A stretch of DNA of 34,682 nt from JAHZFN01 sp965149945 (lineage in GTDB: Bacteria; Bacillota; Dehalobacteriia; UBA4068; UBA4997), in contig CBCTTQ010000023.1 in assembly GCA_965149945.1 (NCBI GenBank), positions 1 through 34,682 on the forward strand. The letters are read 5' to 3'. The notes below the pieces were generated by a model. It was not told where the DNA came from. It did not search any database and was given only the letters and a program-made list of their open reading frames with translations. Shown one piece after another: positions 8,779 through 17,095 of this stretch. The number at the start of each line of letters is the position of its first letter. Within the stretch, counting starts at the first letter, position 1. A program made the translations under genes and the position numbers.

Positions 8779-10770
8779 ATGGCAACAGAAAAAATTCGTA
8801 AAGAGACGGAACAATTGCGCCGCCGTTTGCAAGAGTTGAGCGAGGCTTACTATGTGCAGGACGCGCCTTTGGTAACAGATGCCGAATATGACCGTCTGCT
8901 GCGGCAGCTGCAACAGCTGGAAGAAACTTATCCCGAATTGGCGGCGGCGGATTCTCCTACCGTTCGTGTGGGCGGACGCCGTAGTGAAAAATTTTCGCCG
9001 GTGGAACACCGTGTGCCCTTGCTTTCTTTGGCTAACGCCTTTCACGAGGAGGATTTGAGGGATTTTAACAGCCGCTGCGAAAAGATGGCGGGAAGTCCGT
9101 TGGAGTATGTTCTGGAGCCGAAAATTGACGGATTGACCGTTGCGCTCACCTATGAAAAGGGGATTTTGGTAATGGCCGCTACGCGCGGAGACGGTATCGT
9201 GGGGGAAAATGTGTTGGAGAATATTCGCACCATTCGGGATATTCCTCAGCACTTGCCACGTCCCATTGATTTGCGGGTGCGGGGAGAAATCTATATGCGG
9301 AAAGAAATCTTTCTGCGCCTTAATGAGGAACGGGAGACGGAAGGCGCTCCTTTGTTTGCGAATCCCCGTAATGCGGCCGCCGGATCTCTGCGACAACTGG
9401 ACGCGGCGGTAACCGCCAAGCGCCATCTTTCCGCTTGGGTATATGATGTGCTGACAGTGGAGGAAGGCGCCGCCTCTTTTTCTACGCAATATGAAGCGCT
9501 GCGTTTTTTGGCGGATTTGGGGTTTGCCGTATCGCCGGATATTCTGAAAGGAAATTTGGAAGAAGTGTTGGCGGCGGTGGATGCCTGGCAGGAAAAGCGT
9601 CATCGTCTTTCTTATGAGATTGACGGGCTGGTGCTGAAAGTGAATGATCTTCGTCTGCGGGCGGCTATGGGCAATACAGCCAAAGCGCCGCGGGGCGCCA
9701 TTGCATATAAATTTCCCGCGGAGGAAAAAGAATCGGTTGTGTTGGATTTTGTGGTAGGTGTTGGCAGAACGGGTTTTTTGACTCCGTTAGCTGTTTTGCA
9801 ACCGGTCTGGGTAGCAGGTTCTACTATCAGCCGCGCCACTCTGCACAATGAAGATATGGTGCGGGAAAAAGACATCCGTATCGGTGATCATGTGTTAATT
9901 CATAAAGCAGGGGATGTGATCCCGGAGGTAATACGCTCTCTGAAGGAAAAGCGAGACGGTAGCGAGCGGGTGTTTGTGATGCCGCGAACTTGTCCGGAAT
10001 GCGGCAGTCACGCGGTGCGTTTGACGGGAGAGGCCGCTTGGCGTTGTACCAATCACAGTTGTCCGGCTCAAGTGCGGGAAGGTATCATTCATTTTGTTTC
10101 CCGCAATGCCATGGATATTGACGGATTCGGTACAGCCTTGGTTAACCAACTGTTGGAAAAGAGGCTGATACGGGATGTGGCGGATATTTACACTCTGACG
10201 GCGGAGGATTTGTTGCCGCTGGAGCGCATGGGAGAAAAATCTGTTCGTAATTTGCTGTCTGCTATTGCCGCGAGCAAAGATCATCAGCTGAGCGCTTTGC
10301 TGACGGGTTTGGGAATCCCGATGGTGGGCGAGAAGGCCGCGAAAATTTTAGCGTCTCATTTCGGTACCATGGAGGCTTTGCGCGAGGCGACGGAGGATGA
10401 TTTAATCGCTATCCCGGAAATCGGAGAAAAAATCGCCGCTTCCTTGCGTGCTTGGCTGCAAGAAGACCATAACCGGCGCCTGCTGGAACGTCTGGCTGCT
10501 TTGGGCGTACGTATGTGGGAAGAACAGCGGCAGACCGGCAAAAAATTGGAAGGTTTGACTTTCGTCATTACCGGTACGTTGCCGTCTTATTCCCGTGAGG
10601 AAGCAAAAAAATTGATTGAAGATAACGGCGGCAGAACCAGCGGCAGCGTCAGCAAAAAAACTGATTATTTGTTGGCGGGAGAAAAATCCGGCAGCAAATT
10701 AGAAAAGGCGCGGTCATTAGGAGTGTATATTATTAACGAAAAAGAGTTAATTGAGCTAATTTATGAATAA
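8779..10770 (+). CDS. ligA: NAD-dependent DNA ligase LigA
   Basis: LigA seals nicks in DNA using NAD as the adenylate donor. The 663 residues carry the full architecture: an N-terminal Ia domain (YYVQDAPLVTDAEYDRL), the adenylation domain with the KIDG motif and nucleophilic Lys115, an OB fold, a four-cysteine zinc site (Cys405, Cys408, Cys423, Cys428), helix-hairpin-helix repeats (about 440-580), and a C-terminal BRCT domain (about 587-660, GLTFVITGTLPSYSREEA). The ATG lies 6 bp after GGAGG (8768-8772). It is the third gene of the yerC-pcrA-ligA set, an arrangement shared with Bacillus. No clear terminator follows the stop; see the inverted repeats just downstream. Confidence 0.98.
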   Translation: MATEKIRKETEQLRRRLQELSEAYYVQDAPLVTDAEYDRLLRQLQQLEETYPELAAADSPTVRVGGRRSEKFSPVEHRVPLLSLANAFHEEDLRDFNSRCEKMAGSPLEYVLEPKIDGLTVALTYEKGILVMAATRGDGIVGENVLENIRTIRDIPQHLPRPIDLRVRGEIYMRKEIFLRLNEERETEGAPLFANPRNAAAGSLRQLDAAVTAKRHLSAWVYDVLTVEEGAASFSTQYEALRFLADLGFAVSPDILKGNLEEVLAAVDAWQEKRHRLSYEIDGLVLKVNDLRLRAAMGNTAKAPRGAIAYKFPAEEKESVVLDFVVGVGRTGFLTPLAVLQPVWVAGSTISRATLHNEDMVREKDIRIGDHVLIHKAGDVIPEVIRSLKEKRDGSERVFVMPRTCPECGSHAVRLTGEAAWRCTNHSCPAQVREGIIHFVSRNAMDIDGFGTALVNQLLEKRLIRDVADIYTLTAEDLLPLERMGEKSVRNLLSAIAASKDHQLSALLTGLGIPMVGEKAAKILASHFGTMEALREATEDDLIAIPEIGEKIAASLRAWLQEDHNRRLLERLAALGVRMWEEQRQTGKKLEGLTFVITGTLPSYSREEAKKLIEDNGGRTSGSVSKKTDYLLAGEKSGSKLEKARSLGVYIINEKELIELIYE

Positions 10771-10805
10771 AAATACAATATTTTGCCTGGAAAAGTTCTA
10801 TATAC

Positions 10806-10857
10806 TGCATATTCCCTTATATGCAACTTCCCGTTGGATAAAAAAAACAGGGAATAT
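10806..10857 (+). repeat. Overlapping inverted repeats downstream of ligA
   Basis: Three alternative pairings occur in 52 bp. TGCATAT (10806-10812) pairs with ATATGCA (10819-10825). ATATTCCCT (10809-10817) pairs perfectly with AGGGAATAT (10849-10857). TTCCCGTT (10828-10835) pairs, with one bulge, with AACAGGGAA (10846-10854). The pairings exclude each other. No T run follows, so this is not a standard terminator. Function is unknown. Confidence 0.4.
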
Positions 10858-10938
10858 TATGGGAAAGAACAGGGATTATTTTGTACAAAAAAGATAAAAT
10901 CTTTTGCAAATCCGTCACAAAAAAGTAGATTTTTCTAC

Positions 10939-10968
10939 TTGAAAATATATAATGTATTGTGGTATAAT
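10939..10968 (+). promoter_or_regulatory. Sigma-A-type promoter for korDABC
   Basis: TTGAAA (10939-10944) and a perfect TATAAT (10963-10968) are 18 bp apart. The predicted start near 10975 leaves a leader of about 70 nt before korD. A 7-bp inverted repeat (AAGTAGA 10923-10929, TCTACTT 10934-10940) overlaps the -35 box and could be an operator, which is inference. Confidence 0.75.
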
Positions 10969-11045
10969 AATTCAAGAGTGTTCAATAAATAGAGTTCGTG
11001 CAAATGTCAGAGATGACAGGAACGAGTTGGATTGAGGTGTTTTAT

Positions 11046-11294
11046 GTGAAAAATAAGAGATTTAAAGTGGGCGTCCGTTATGCTTGGTGTAAATCCTGCG
11101 GCATTTGTGTAGCGCTTTGTCCGACCAAAATTATCAAACAAGACGAAGACGGCAAAGCGATCGTAGAAAACTCTGAAGGCTGCATCGGCTGTCAGATGTG
11201 CGCGCTGCATTGTCCCGATTTCTGTATTGAAGTGAGAGAAATGTACGCAATTAACTTGACAAGTGACGGCAAAAAAATGTTTTCGGAAGTGTAG
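11046..11294 (+). CDS. korD: 2-oxoacid:ferredoxin oxidoreductase delta subunit (dicluster ferredoxin)
   Basis: This 82-residue protein carries two [4Fe-4S] motifs: Cys15, Cys18, Cys21 and Cys25, then Cys46, Cys49, Cys52 and Cys56, each ending in the CP signature. It would pass electrons from the catalytic subunits to a soluble ferredoxin. I chose the GTG at 11046 because a GAGGTG ribosome site (11034-11039) sits 6 bp upstream; an earlier in-frame GTG at 10998 would add 16 residues with no family resemblance and no good ribosome site. It is first in the korD-A-B-C operon, 15 bp before korA. Substrate specificity follows from the neighbouring subunits. Confidence 0.9.
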   Translation: MKNKRFKVGVRYAWCKSCGICVALCPTKIIKQDEDGKAIVENSEGCIGCQMCALHCPDFCIEVREMYAINLTSDGKKMFSEV

Positions 11295-11309
11295 CAAAGG
11301 AGTGATCGT

Positions 11310-12479
11310 ATGACAAACACAAGAAAGAAGAGTCTGAAAAAAATTAAATTGATCCAGGGAAATGAAGCGTGTGCCCTGGGCGCCATCAAAGCCGGCGCCA
11401 CTTTCTTTGCCGGTTATCCCATTACTCCGTCCACAGAAGTGGCGGAACAAGTCGCGACAAAATTTCCTCCCATCGGCGGCAAATTTGTGCAGATGGAAGA
11501 TGAAATCGGCAGTATCGGCGCCATCATCGGCGCATCCGCTGTCGGACATAAAGCCTTTACGGCAACCTCCGGTCCGGGATTTTCTTTGATGCAGGAGTTG
11601 ATCGGGTATGCCGCGATCACAGAAATTCCCATCGTGATCGTTAATGTAATGCGTGCCGGTCCCAGTACCGGTTTGCCGACATTGCCGGCAGCCGGCGATG
11701 TGATGCAGGCTCGTTGGGGAACCCACGGCGATCATTCCATTATCGCGCTTTCTCCTAATTCTGTGACAGAAACCTATACGGAAACCATTCGCGCCTTTAA
11801 TCTGGCGGAAAAATATCGGACACCGGTATTATTGATGCTGGATGAAAAAGTCGGACACTTGCGCGAAAAATTTGATGAGGAATCTTGTTCTGATATTGAA
11901 GTGATCGATCGACAAACCTTTGATGAAGAAGGGAAATATGTCCCCTTTGCTAATACTGACTCCGGCGTACCTCCTTTTGTTTCCATGGGTCAGGGATATC
12001 GGTATCATATTACCGGTTTGACTCATAATGAAGAAGGGTTCTACTCCTCTAAACCGCAGGAAGTAACGGATTTTATTCGTCGTATCTGTGAAAAAATCGA
12101 AAATCATGTGGACGATATTGCTCAGGTAGAGGAAATTATGACCGAAGACGCCGATGTGGTGGTTGTGGCCTACGGCAGTGTTTCTCGCTCTGCGGAGGAA
12201 GCTGTTCGTACCATGCGGCAGCAGGGTAAAAAAGTGGGGTTGTTGCGCTTAATCACCTTGTGGCCTTTCCATGATAAAAAAGTAGCGGCAGTTTGCAAAG
12301 GCAAAAAGCTGGTTGTGATGCCGGAAATGAACATGGGACAAATGGTCAGAGAAGTGCAGCGTGTGATCGGTGATACGCCCTTTACGGCCATTTGTCGGGT
12401 GGACGGCGATTTGATCACGCCGGAAGAAATTGAAGACAAAATCGTGGAAAAAATGGCGGAATTGAAGGAGGTGTTGTAA
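11310..12479 (+). CDS. korA: 2-oxoglutarate (or related 2-oxoacid):ferredoxin oxidoreductase alpha subunit
   Basis: The 389-residue alpha subunit contains the pyrimidine-binding domain of the thiamine diphosphate enzyme and the transketolase C-like domain. Signatures include LIQGNEACALGAIKAGATFFAGYPITPSTE near the N-terminus, the TATSGPGFSLMQE segment, and PEMNMGQMVREVQRV near the C-terminus, all typical of KorA/VorB proteins. The complex would decarboxylate a 2-oxoacid with CoA and reduce ferredoxin, or run in reverse as a carboxylase. Sequence motifs alone do not separate 2-oxoglutarate from branched-chain oxoacid enzymes; the D-A-B-C set favours the Kor type. AAAGGAG (11296-11302) precedes the ATG by 7 bp. 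Its last codons contain the ribosome site for korB. Confidence 0.93.
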   Translation: MTNTRKKSLKKIKLIQGNEACALGAIKAGATFFAGYPITPSTEVAEQVATKFPPIGGKFVQMEDEIGSIGAIIGASAVGHKAFTATSGPGFSLMQELIGYAAITEIPIVIVNVMRAGPSTGLPTLPAAGDVMQARWGTHGDHSIIALSPNSVTETYTETIRAFNLAEKYRTPVLLMLDEKVGHLREKFDEESCSDIEVIDRQTFDEEGKYVPFANTDSGVPPFVSMGQGYRYHITGLTHNEEGFYSSKPQEVTDFIRRICEKIENHVDDIAQVEEIMTEDADVVVVAYGSVSRSAEEAVRTMRQQGKKVGLLRLITLWPFHDKKVAAVCKGKKLVVMPEMNMGQMVREVQRVIGDTPFTAICRVDGDLITPEEIEDKIVEKMAELKEVL

Positions 12480-13355
12480 ATGGAAGCAGTATATAACAAG
12501 TATTTCAGAGATAATCTGCCGCACATTTGGTGCCCCGGCTGCGGCAACGGCATTGTTATGAGCGCTTTTGCCAGAGCTATGGAAAAATTGGGGTATAGTC
12601 AAGATGAAACGATGGTCATCTCCGGGATTGGTTGTTCCTCTCGTATTACCGGATATTTAGATTTCAACACCATCCACACTGCCCATGGTCGAGCGCTGGC
12701 TTTTGCTACCGGCGCCAAAATCGCCGAACCCAGATTGAAAATGTTTGTATTCATGGGAGATGGTGACGCCGCGGCAATCGGCGGCAATCATCTGATCCAT
12801 GCTTGTCGGCGGAACATTGATATGACAGCTATCGTCATTAATAATCATATTTACGGGATGACGGGCGGTCAATTCTCACCTTTGACACCGAAAGGCAAAA
12901 AGGCGACAACGGCTCCTTACGGCAATGTGGACAGAGAATTTGATTTTGTGGAATTGGTGAAAGGCGCCGGCGCCACTTATGTGGCTCGTGGAGATATTTT
13001 CCATGCTCGTACTTTGACCAATTTGATTAAAGAAGCAGCGGAACATAAAGGTTTTTCGGTAGTGGAAGTCATCTCTACCTGTCCCATTTCTTATGGCAGA
13101 TACAATCAGATGCCGGATCCTGCGGAAATGATTGAATATATCCATCAACATACTATTTCTGTGGAAAAAGCGAAAGAAATGCTGCCGGAACGTCACCGCG
13201 GTAAATATCAGTCCCTAAGCGGTAAATTTATCAACATCGATAAATTGAAAGATATGTATGTGGTGGGCAGGCATTTTGTGACGGATGATGTTCCGGAATA
13301 TTGTGATGAAATGGAAGCTATGATAAAAAGAGCGAAAGGCGGTGCCAATAAGTAA
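12480..13355 (+). CDS. korB: 2-oxoglutarate (or related 2-oxoacid):ferredoxin oxidoreductase beta subunit
   Basis: The 291-residue beta subunit binds thiamine diphosphate and Mg2+. HIWCPGCGNG near residues 14-23 is the family signature, GIGCSSRI follows, and the cofactor motif GDGDAAAIGGNH ends in VINNHIYGMTGGQ. The ATG directly follows the korA stop codon with no gap, and its strong ribosome site AAGGAGGTG (12465-12473) lies inside korA, so the two subunits are translated in tandem. The stop overlaps the korC start by one base. Family membership is firm; the substrate is inferred from the gene set. Confidence 0.94.
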   Translation: MEAVYNKYFRDNLPHIWCPGCGNGIVMSAFARAMEKLGYSQDETMVISGIGCSSRITGYLDFNTIHTAHGRALAFATGAKIAEPRLKMFVFMGDGDAAAIGGNHLIHACRRNIDMTAIVINNHIYGMTGGQFSPLTPKGKKATTAPYGNVDREFDFVELVKGAGATYVARGDIFHARTLTNLIKEAAEHKGFSVVEVISTCPISYGRYNQMPDPAEMIEYIHQHTISVEKAKEMLPERHRGKYQSLSGKFINIDKLKDMYVVGRHFVTDDVPEYCDEMEAMIKRAKGGANK

Positions 13356-13993
13356 TGGATAGATTGTGGGAATTCCGTTTAAGCGGTACCGGCGGCCAAG
13401 GAATCATCAAAGGTGCCGTAATCTTAGCACAGGCAGCTTTGTTCGATGGCTATGACGCGACTCAGTCTCAAGTCTATGGACCGGAGTCTCGCGGTGGTTC
13501 CTCTAAAGGGGAAGTTGTCATCGATAAACATGAAATCTTGTACCCAAAGGTAGAAAAACCAAACTTTTTGCTGTGTCTTTCTCAACAGGCTTATGATCGT
13601 TTTGTAACCGATATTCGTAAAGGCGGTACCTTGCTGGTAGATCAACACTTCTGTAAGGTGGATAATCGTGTTCCAAAAGGAATCACAGTGTACAGTCTGC
13701 CGCTCATTGATGCGGCGCACAATGTGCTGCATAATCCTCTTTCCGCTAATGTAGTTTCTTTGGGCGCTATCATCGGACTGACTCATGTGGTTACCATGGA
13801 TGCGGCAAAGGCTTCTTTGAGAGAAAACTTTAAGCCCAAACTAGTAGCGATGAATATCGACGCGTTGGAATACGGTTATAATATGGCGATGAAGCTGAAA
13901 AGCCAAGAGTCCGAGCGCAATGCTAAATTAGAAAAAATTAAAAAATTACAGCAATTGAAAAAGAAACCCGTCAATCCGGACGATGATTTTTAA
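13355..13993 (+). CDS. korC: 2-oxoglutarate (or related 2-oxoacid):ferredoxin oxidoreductase gamma subunit
   Basis: The 212-residue gamma subunit forms the domain that closes over the active site of the alpha-beta pair. RLSGTGGQGII near residues 8-18 and YGPESRGGSSKGEVVI are the family signatures. The start codon overlaps the korB stop (TAATG), indicating translational coupling. The C-terminal 25 residues are Lys-rich and charged, a tail somewhat longer than the conserved core. A strong terminator 8 bp after the stop ends the operon. Confidence 0.94.
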   Translation: MDRLWEFRLSGTGGQGIIKGAVILAQAALFDGYDATQSQVYGPESRGGSSKGEVVIDKHEILYPKVEKPNFLLCLSQQAYDRFVTDIRKGGTLLVDQHFCKVDNRVPKGITVYSLPLIDAAHNVLHNPLSANVVSLGAIIGLTHVVTMDAAKASLRENFKPKLVAMNIDALEYGYNMAMKLKSQESERNAKLEKIKKLQQLKKKPVNPDDDF

Positions 13994-14000
13994 AAATCGC

Positions 14001-14036
14001 AAAAGAGGAACAGGAATCCCTGCTCCTCTTTTTTTG
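14001..14036 (+). terminator. Intrinsic terminator after korC
   Basis: A 14-bp stem with one A-C mismatch (14001-14014 with 14019-14032) and an AATC loop runs into a stretch of seven T residues. It closes the korDABC operon. Confidence 0.92.
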
Positions 14037-14274
14037 CAATGTGGATGTTTGAGATTTGGTACTGTTCTTTCCGAAAGTAGCCTTGCTCGGATTTTGGTAG
14101 GGAAAAAGCTTATCTTTTCTTCTCTTTTTTTGGATGAATTGCTCGAGGAAAATCAGGTCGCTTTTCTCAGAGAAGAAAAAACCTATAAACAGGAAAAACA
14201 ACAGGAGAAAGAAAGCCGGACGAAAAGAAGAAACAAAGAAAATTTTTTTTGCTCTGTTGCTTGTGGCGGATTTA

Positions 14275-14283
14275 TGCTATAAT
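14275..14283 (+). promoter_or_regulatory. Extended -10 promoter for the DUF2284 gene
   Basis: TGC followed by TATAAT (14278-14283) is an extended -10 element; a weak -35 (TGTTGC, 14255-14260) is 17 bp upstream. The predicted start near 14290 would give a very short leader that begins at the ribosome site. Confidence 0.6.
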
Positions 14284-14301
14284 GAAGCTGAGGTGAAAAA
14301 T

Positions 14302-14892
14302 ATGAAGGTGACGATGAAGTTTAATCAGGTGAGCATGGCGGATTATATTAAAAACTATCGCTTTCAGGAGAAGTTTTTGGCATATTGTCAGCAATGTTCC
14401 AATTATAATCAGAATTATTCCTGTCCGGGATTTGATTTTGATACAGATGAGTATTTGAATAAGTATCGGTATATTTATTTAATCGGCACCAAAGCGGTGT
14501 TGGATCCGGAAAAGATCGCGGAATTCGGAGAGGACGATTTGGTGGATAAATTTATTTATGGTCGCAATGTGGTGAAATCTGTCCGCAAAGCCTTGGATGC
14601 CAAGCTGCTGAAGATGGAGAGTATTTTTCCGTTGACACGGGCTTTTTTTGCCGGTTCCTGTACAGATTGCGCCGAATGCGAACGAATGTATGGCGAGCCC
14701 TGTCCGGATATCGGCAAGGTTCGTTATTCCCTGGAATCTTTTGGGTTTGATATGAGTCTGACCGCCAAAGAACTGTTGGATTTGGATATTATTTGGGCGG
14801 ATGATTATTTGCCGGAATACTATACATTGGTCAGTGGTCTGGCGTCAGTTGATGAAATTCCCGGCTTCAATAAATTGTTTGTCAATTTATAA
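14302..14892 (+). CDS. DUF2284 predicted metal-binding protein
   Basis: The 196-residue cytoplasmic protein matches the DUF2284 pattern. An N-terminal cysteine group (CQQCSNYNQNYSCPG, about residues 30-44) is followed by a second group near the middle (CTDCAECERMYGEPCPD). The two groups look like ligands for metal or an iron-sulfur cluster, but no function is established for the family. The start at 14302 is chosen because GAGGTGA (14290-14296) is 5 bp upstream and the promoter lies just before it; the frame is open earlier but encodes a Lys-rich stretch upstream of the promoter. It stands alone between the kor terminator and the phosphofructokinase gene. Confidence 0.8.
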   Translation: MKVTMKFNQVSMADYIKNYRFQEKFLAYCQQCSNYNQNYSCPGFDFDTDEYLNKYRYIYLIGTKAVLDPEKIAEFGEDDLVDKFIYGRNVVKSVRKALDAKLLKMESIFPLTRAFFAGSCTDCAECERMYGEPCPDIGKVRYSLESFGFDMSLTAKELLDLDIIWADDYLPEYYTLVSGLASVDEIPGFNKLFVNL

Positions 14893-14987
14893 TTGAGCGC
14901 AGCTTTGAAAAGATTGATTTTTGACTTAAAACTTTATAAGAATCTGTTTTTCTTTCGTGACCGGATCAAAATTAATTTGAAATTTTT

Positions 14988-14997
14988 CTGTATACAG
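14988..14997. repeat. 10-bp palindrome upstream of the phosphofructokinase gene
   Basis: CTGTATACAG is a perfect palindrome inside the 279-bp gap 14893-15171. It lies between TTGAAA (14977-14982) and TCTATT (15001-15006), a weak promoter-like pair 18 bp apart. It could be an operator, but a 10-bp palindrome can occur by chance. Confidence 0.25.
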
Positions 14998-15171
14998 TCA
15001 TCTATTTCAGAAATTGATGCAATGTTTTCTGTTAAAATAAATGGATGTTTTGTTTGTGATAACCCATGAAGAAAAGAGAACAATGAAAAAGTAAGAAATG
15101 ATACAAAAAACCGTATTCGAAAACGAACAAATAGAACGATTAATTTTATTGAAAAAAGGAGTGGTCAAAGA

Positions 15172-16398
15172 ATGTTAAAAGGCAACGCCGTTATTGCGCA
15201 ATCCGGCGGTCCCACTGCCGTCATTAACAACAGTGTCTGCGGTGTCGTACAGACTTGGCTTGCCAATGACGATGCCCCGGGTAAAATGTATGCGGCTCTG
15301 CATGGGATCAAAGGCTTTTTGGAAGAAAATATCATTGATTTAGCGGAGCAGGATCCGGCGGTTATCGAAGGGCTGCGCAATACGCCCAGCGCCGGGATTT
15401 ATTCCTGCCGCTATAAAGTGACGGAAGAAGATTATGAAAAATTGGTGGCGATTTGTCAGAAATACGAAATCCGTTATTTTTTCTATAACGGGGGCAATGA
15501 TTCTATGGATACTGCCCATAAAATGTATTTGGCTGCCTGCAAACACGGCTATGAAATGCGGGTAATCGGGGTTCCCAAAACGGTAGAGAATGATTTGGCG
15601 TTGACCGATCATTGTCCGGGGTTTGGTTCCGCCGCTAAATACTTGGCCGCTACGGTGATGGAAACAGGATTGGATTTGAGTTCGGTTTCCACCAAAAACA
15701 AAGTGTGCATTGTGGAAGCGATGGGTAGGAATGCCGGTTGGTTGACAGCGGCGGGCGCTTTGGCGAGAAAAAATCCGGATGACGCGCCCCATCTTATTTA
15801 TTTACCGGAAGTACCGTTTTCCATTGATCAATTTATCGAAGATGTGAAAGCGGTGTACGACCGTTTGGGGTATTGTTTTGTAGTGGCTTCTGAAGGAATT
15901 CAAGATCGTGATGGCAACTATATCGCGGCGGGCGGTACGAAAGATGCTTTTGGGCATGTTCAGCTTTCCGGCGCGGGAGAAACACTGAAACGCCTGGTGG
16001 AAGAACGGTTGGGCATCAAAGCGCGCTGCAATACCCTGGGAACCGCCCAGCGTTCCGCTCGGCACTTCGCTTCTCTGATAGATGTGGAAGAAGCTTATGC
16101 TTCCGGTAAAAAAGCAGTGGAACTGGCTTTGGCCGGAAAAACGGGAGTGATGGTCAGCCTGGTGCGGAAATCTGACGATCCCTACGTTTGCGTCACCGGT
16201 GAAGTACCCCTCAGTCAGGTAGCCAATGAAGAAAAGAAGGTGCCTTTGGAATGGATTACAGCTGCCGGTAATGATGTGACCGAAGACTTCTTGCGGTATG
16301 CGCGTCCCCTGATTATGGGAGAGGCGCCCTTACCTACACGGGATGGTTTGCCTGTTTACGTACGCATCGATGAAACCAAAGGGCGCGTAAGGAAATAA
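15172..16398 (+). CDS. pfp: 6-phosphofructokinase, probably pyrophosphate-dependent
   Basis: This 408-residue enzyme of the PfkA superfamily phosphorylates fructose 6-phosphate in glycolysis. Motifs visible are AQSGGPTAVINNS at the N-terminus, NGGNDSMDTAHK in the phosphate-donor loop, VPKTVENDLALTDH at the active site, and MGRNAGW. The Asp after GGN and the Lys in PKT occupy the positions (104 and 124 in E. coli PfkA numbering) that mark pyrophosphate rather than ATP use. The length also fits the longer pyrophosphate-type group rather than the 320-residue bacterial ATP enzyme. Oddly, the position of the catalytic Asp127 is Glu here. AAAGGAG (15155-15161) precedes the ATG by 10 bp. A cyclophilin gene follows 44 bp later. 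Donor specificity is inferred, not proven. Confidence 0.88.
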   Translation: MLKGNAVIAQSGGPTAVINNSVCGVVQTWLANDDAPGKMYAALHGIKGFLEENIIDLAEQDPAVIEGLRNTPSAGIYSCRYKVTEEDYEKLVAICQKYEIRYFFYNGGNDSMDTAHKMYLAACKHGYEMRVIGVPKTVENDLALTDHCPGFGSAAKYLAATVMETGLDLSSVSTKNKVCIVEAMGRNAGWLTAAGALARKNPDDAPHLIYLPEVPFSIDQFIEDVKAVYDRLGYCFVVASEGIQDRDGNYIAAGGTKDAFGHVQLSGAGETLKRLVEERLGIKARCNTLGTAQRSARHFASLIDVEEAYASGKKAVELALAGKTGVMVSLVRKSDDPYVCVTGEVPLSQVANEEKKVPLEWITAAGNDVTEDFLRYARPLIMGEAPLPTRDGLPVYVRIDETKGRVRK

Positions 16399-16442
16399 AA
16401 CCCGGTATGCCAAATGATAATTGATCATAAAGGAGAATCAAG

Positions 16443-16973
16443 ATGACAGAAAAGAAAAATCCCATTGTAACGATTGAAATGGAAAACGGCGCTATCATCA
16501 AAGCGGAACTGTTGCCGGAATATGCGCCTAACACAGTCAACAGTTTTATTGATTTAATTCGCAAGGGCTTTTATGACGGTATTATTTTTCATCGGGTGAT
16601 TCCCGGTTTTGTCATTCAAGGCGGCGACCCACAGGGCATCGGGATTGGCGGTCCCGGTTATTCCATCAAAGGGGAATTTGCTCAGAACGGCTTTTCGCAG
16701 AACACATTGAAGCATGACATGGGGGTTCTTTCCATGGCCAGAGCGATGTCTCCCAATAGCGGCGGCAGTCAGTTTTTCATTTGCGATGCCGATGTTTATT
16801 CTTTGGATGGCGCCTATGCCGGTTTCGGTCGTGTCATTGAAGGCATGGATGTGGTGCATACCATTGCTAATGTGGATCGGGACAGCGCCGATAAACCCTT
16901 GACCGATCAGCGGATGAAAAAAGTAACGGTGGAAACCTTCGGTGTGGATTATCCGGAACCGGAACGGCTGTAA
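16443..16973 (+). CDS. Peptidyl-prolyl cis-trans isomerase, cyclophilin type
   Basis: This 176-residue single-domain cyclophilin would speed proline isomerisation during folding. It has no signal peptide, so it is cytoplasmic. The active-site strand FHRVIPGFVIQGGD carries the catalytic Arg and the Phe/Gln pair, and MARAMSPNSGGSQFFI supplies the second part of the pocket; GFGRVIEGMDVV is the family's C-terminal signature. AAAGGAG (16429-16435) lies 7 bp before the ATG. It probably shares a transcript with the upstream phosphofructokinase gene, and a bidirectional terminator follows about 85 bp after the stop. Confidence 0.96.
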   Translation: MTEKKNPIVTIEMENGAIIKAELLPEYAPNTVNSFIDLIRKGFYDGIIFHRVIPGFVIQGGDPQGIGIGGPGYSIKGEFAQNGFSQNTLKHDMGVLSMARAMSPNSGGSQFFICDADVYSLDGAYAGFGRVIEGMDVVHTIANVDRDSADKPLTDQRMKKVTVETFGVDYPEPERL

Positions 16974-17058
16974 AGAATCCCAGCGGAGAATCAGCGTCAT
17001 TTTATTGACTGCTCAAAAACGGTGCATGTTAGATATCTGCAAGCTGGTTCAAAAATAA

Positions 17059-17089
17059 AAAAGGCGTACCCTTTGAGGGTACGCCTTTT
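17059..17089. terminator. Bidirectional terminator between cyclophilin and asparaginase genes
   Basis: A perfect 14-bp stem (17059-17072 with 17076-17089) and a 3-nt loop are flanked by A-rich and T-rich sequence on the correct sides for both strands. It serves the plus-strand cyclophilin transcript and the convergent minus-strand operon, whose last stop codon is 7 bp away. Confidence 0.93.
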
Positions 17090-17095
17090 GTGTCG

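Larger units (their letters stand above)
13994..14301. other. Intergenic stretch between korC and the DUF2284 gene
   Basis: These 308 bp hold the korC terminator at the left end and an extended -10 promoter at the right end. An open frame at 13983-14282 crosses the terminator, has no ribosome site and resembles nothing I know, so I do not treat it as a gene. Between them I see only Lys/Glu-rich A-rich sequence. Confidence 0.6.

Noticed and set aside
8680..9603. A 307-codon minus-strand frame opposite ligA
   Set aside because: Shadow frame with low-quality composition (many Gln, Arg and His); the plus strand encodes the ligase.
10783..10992. A 69-codon plus-strand frame between ligA and korD
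   Set aside because: It has no ribosome site, no recognisable sequence, and runs through the kor promoter.
13983..14282. A 99-codon plus-strand frame after korC
   Set aside because: It starts inside korC and crosses a strong terminator.
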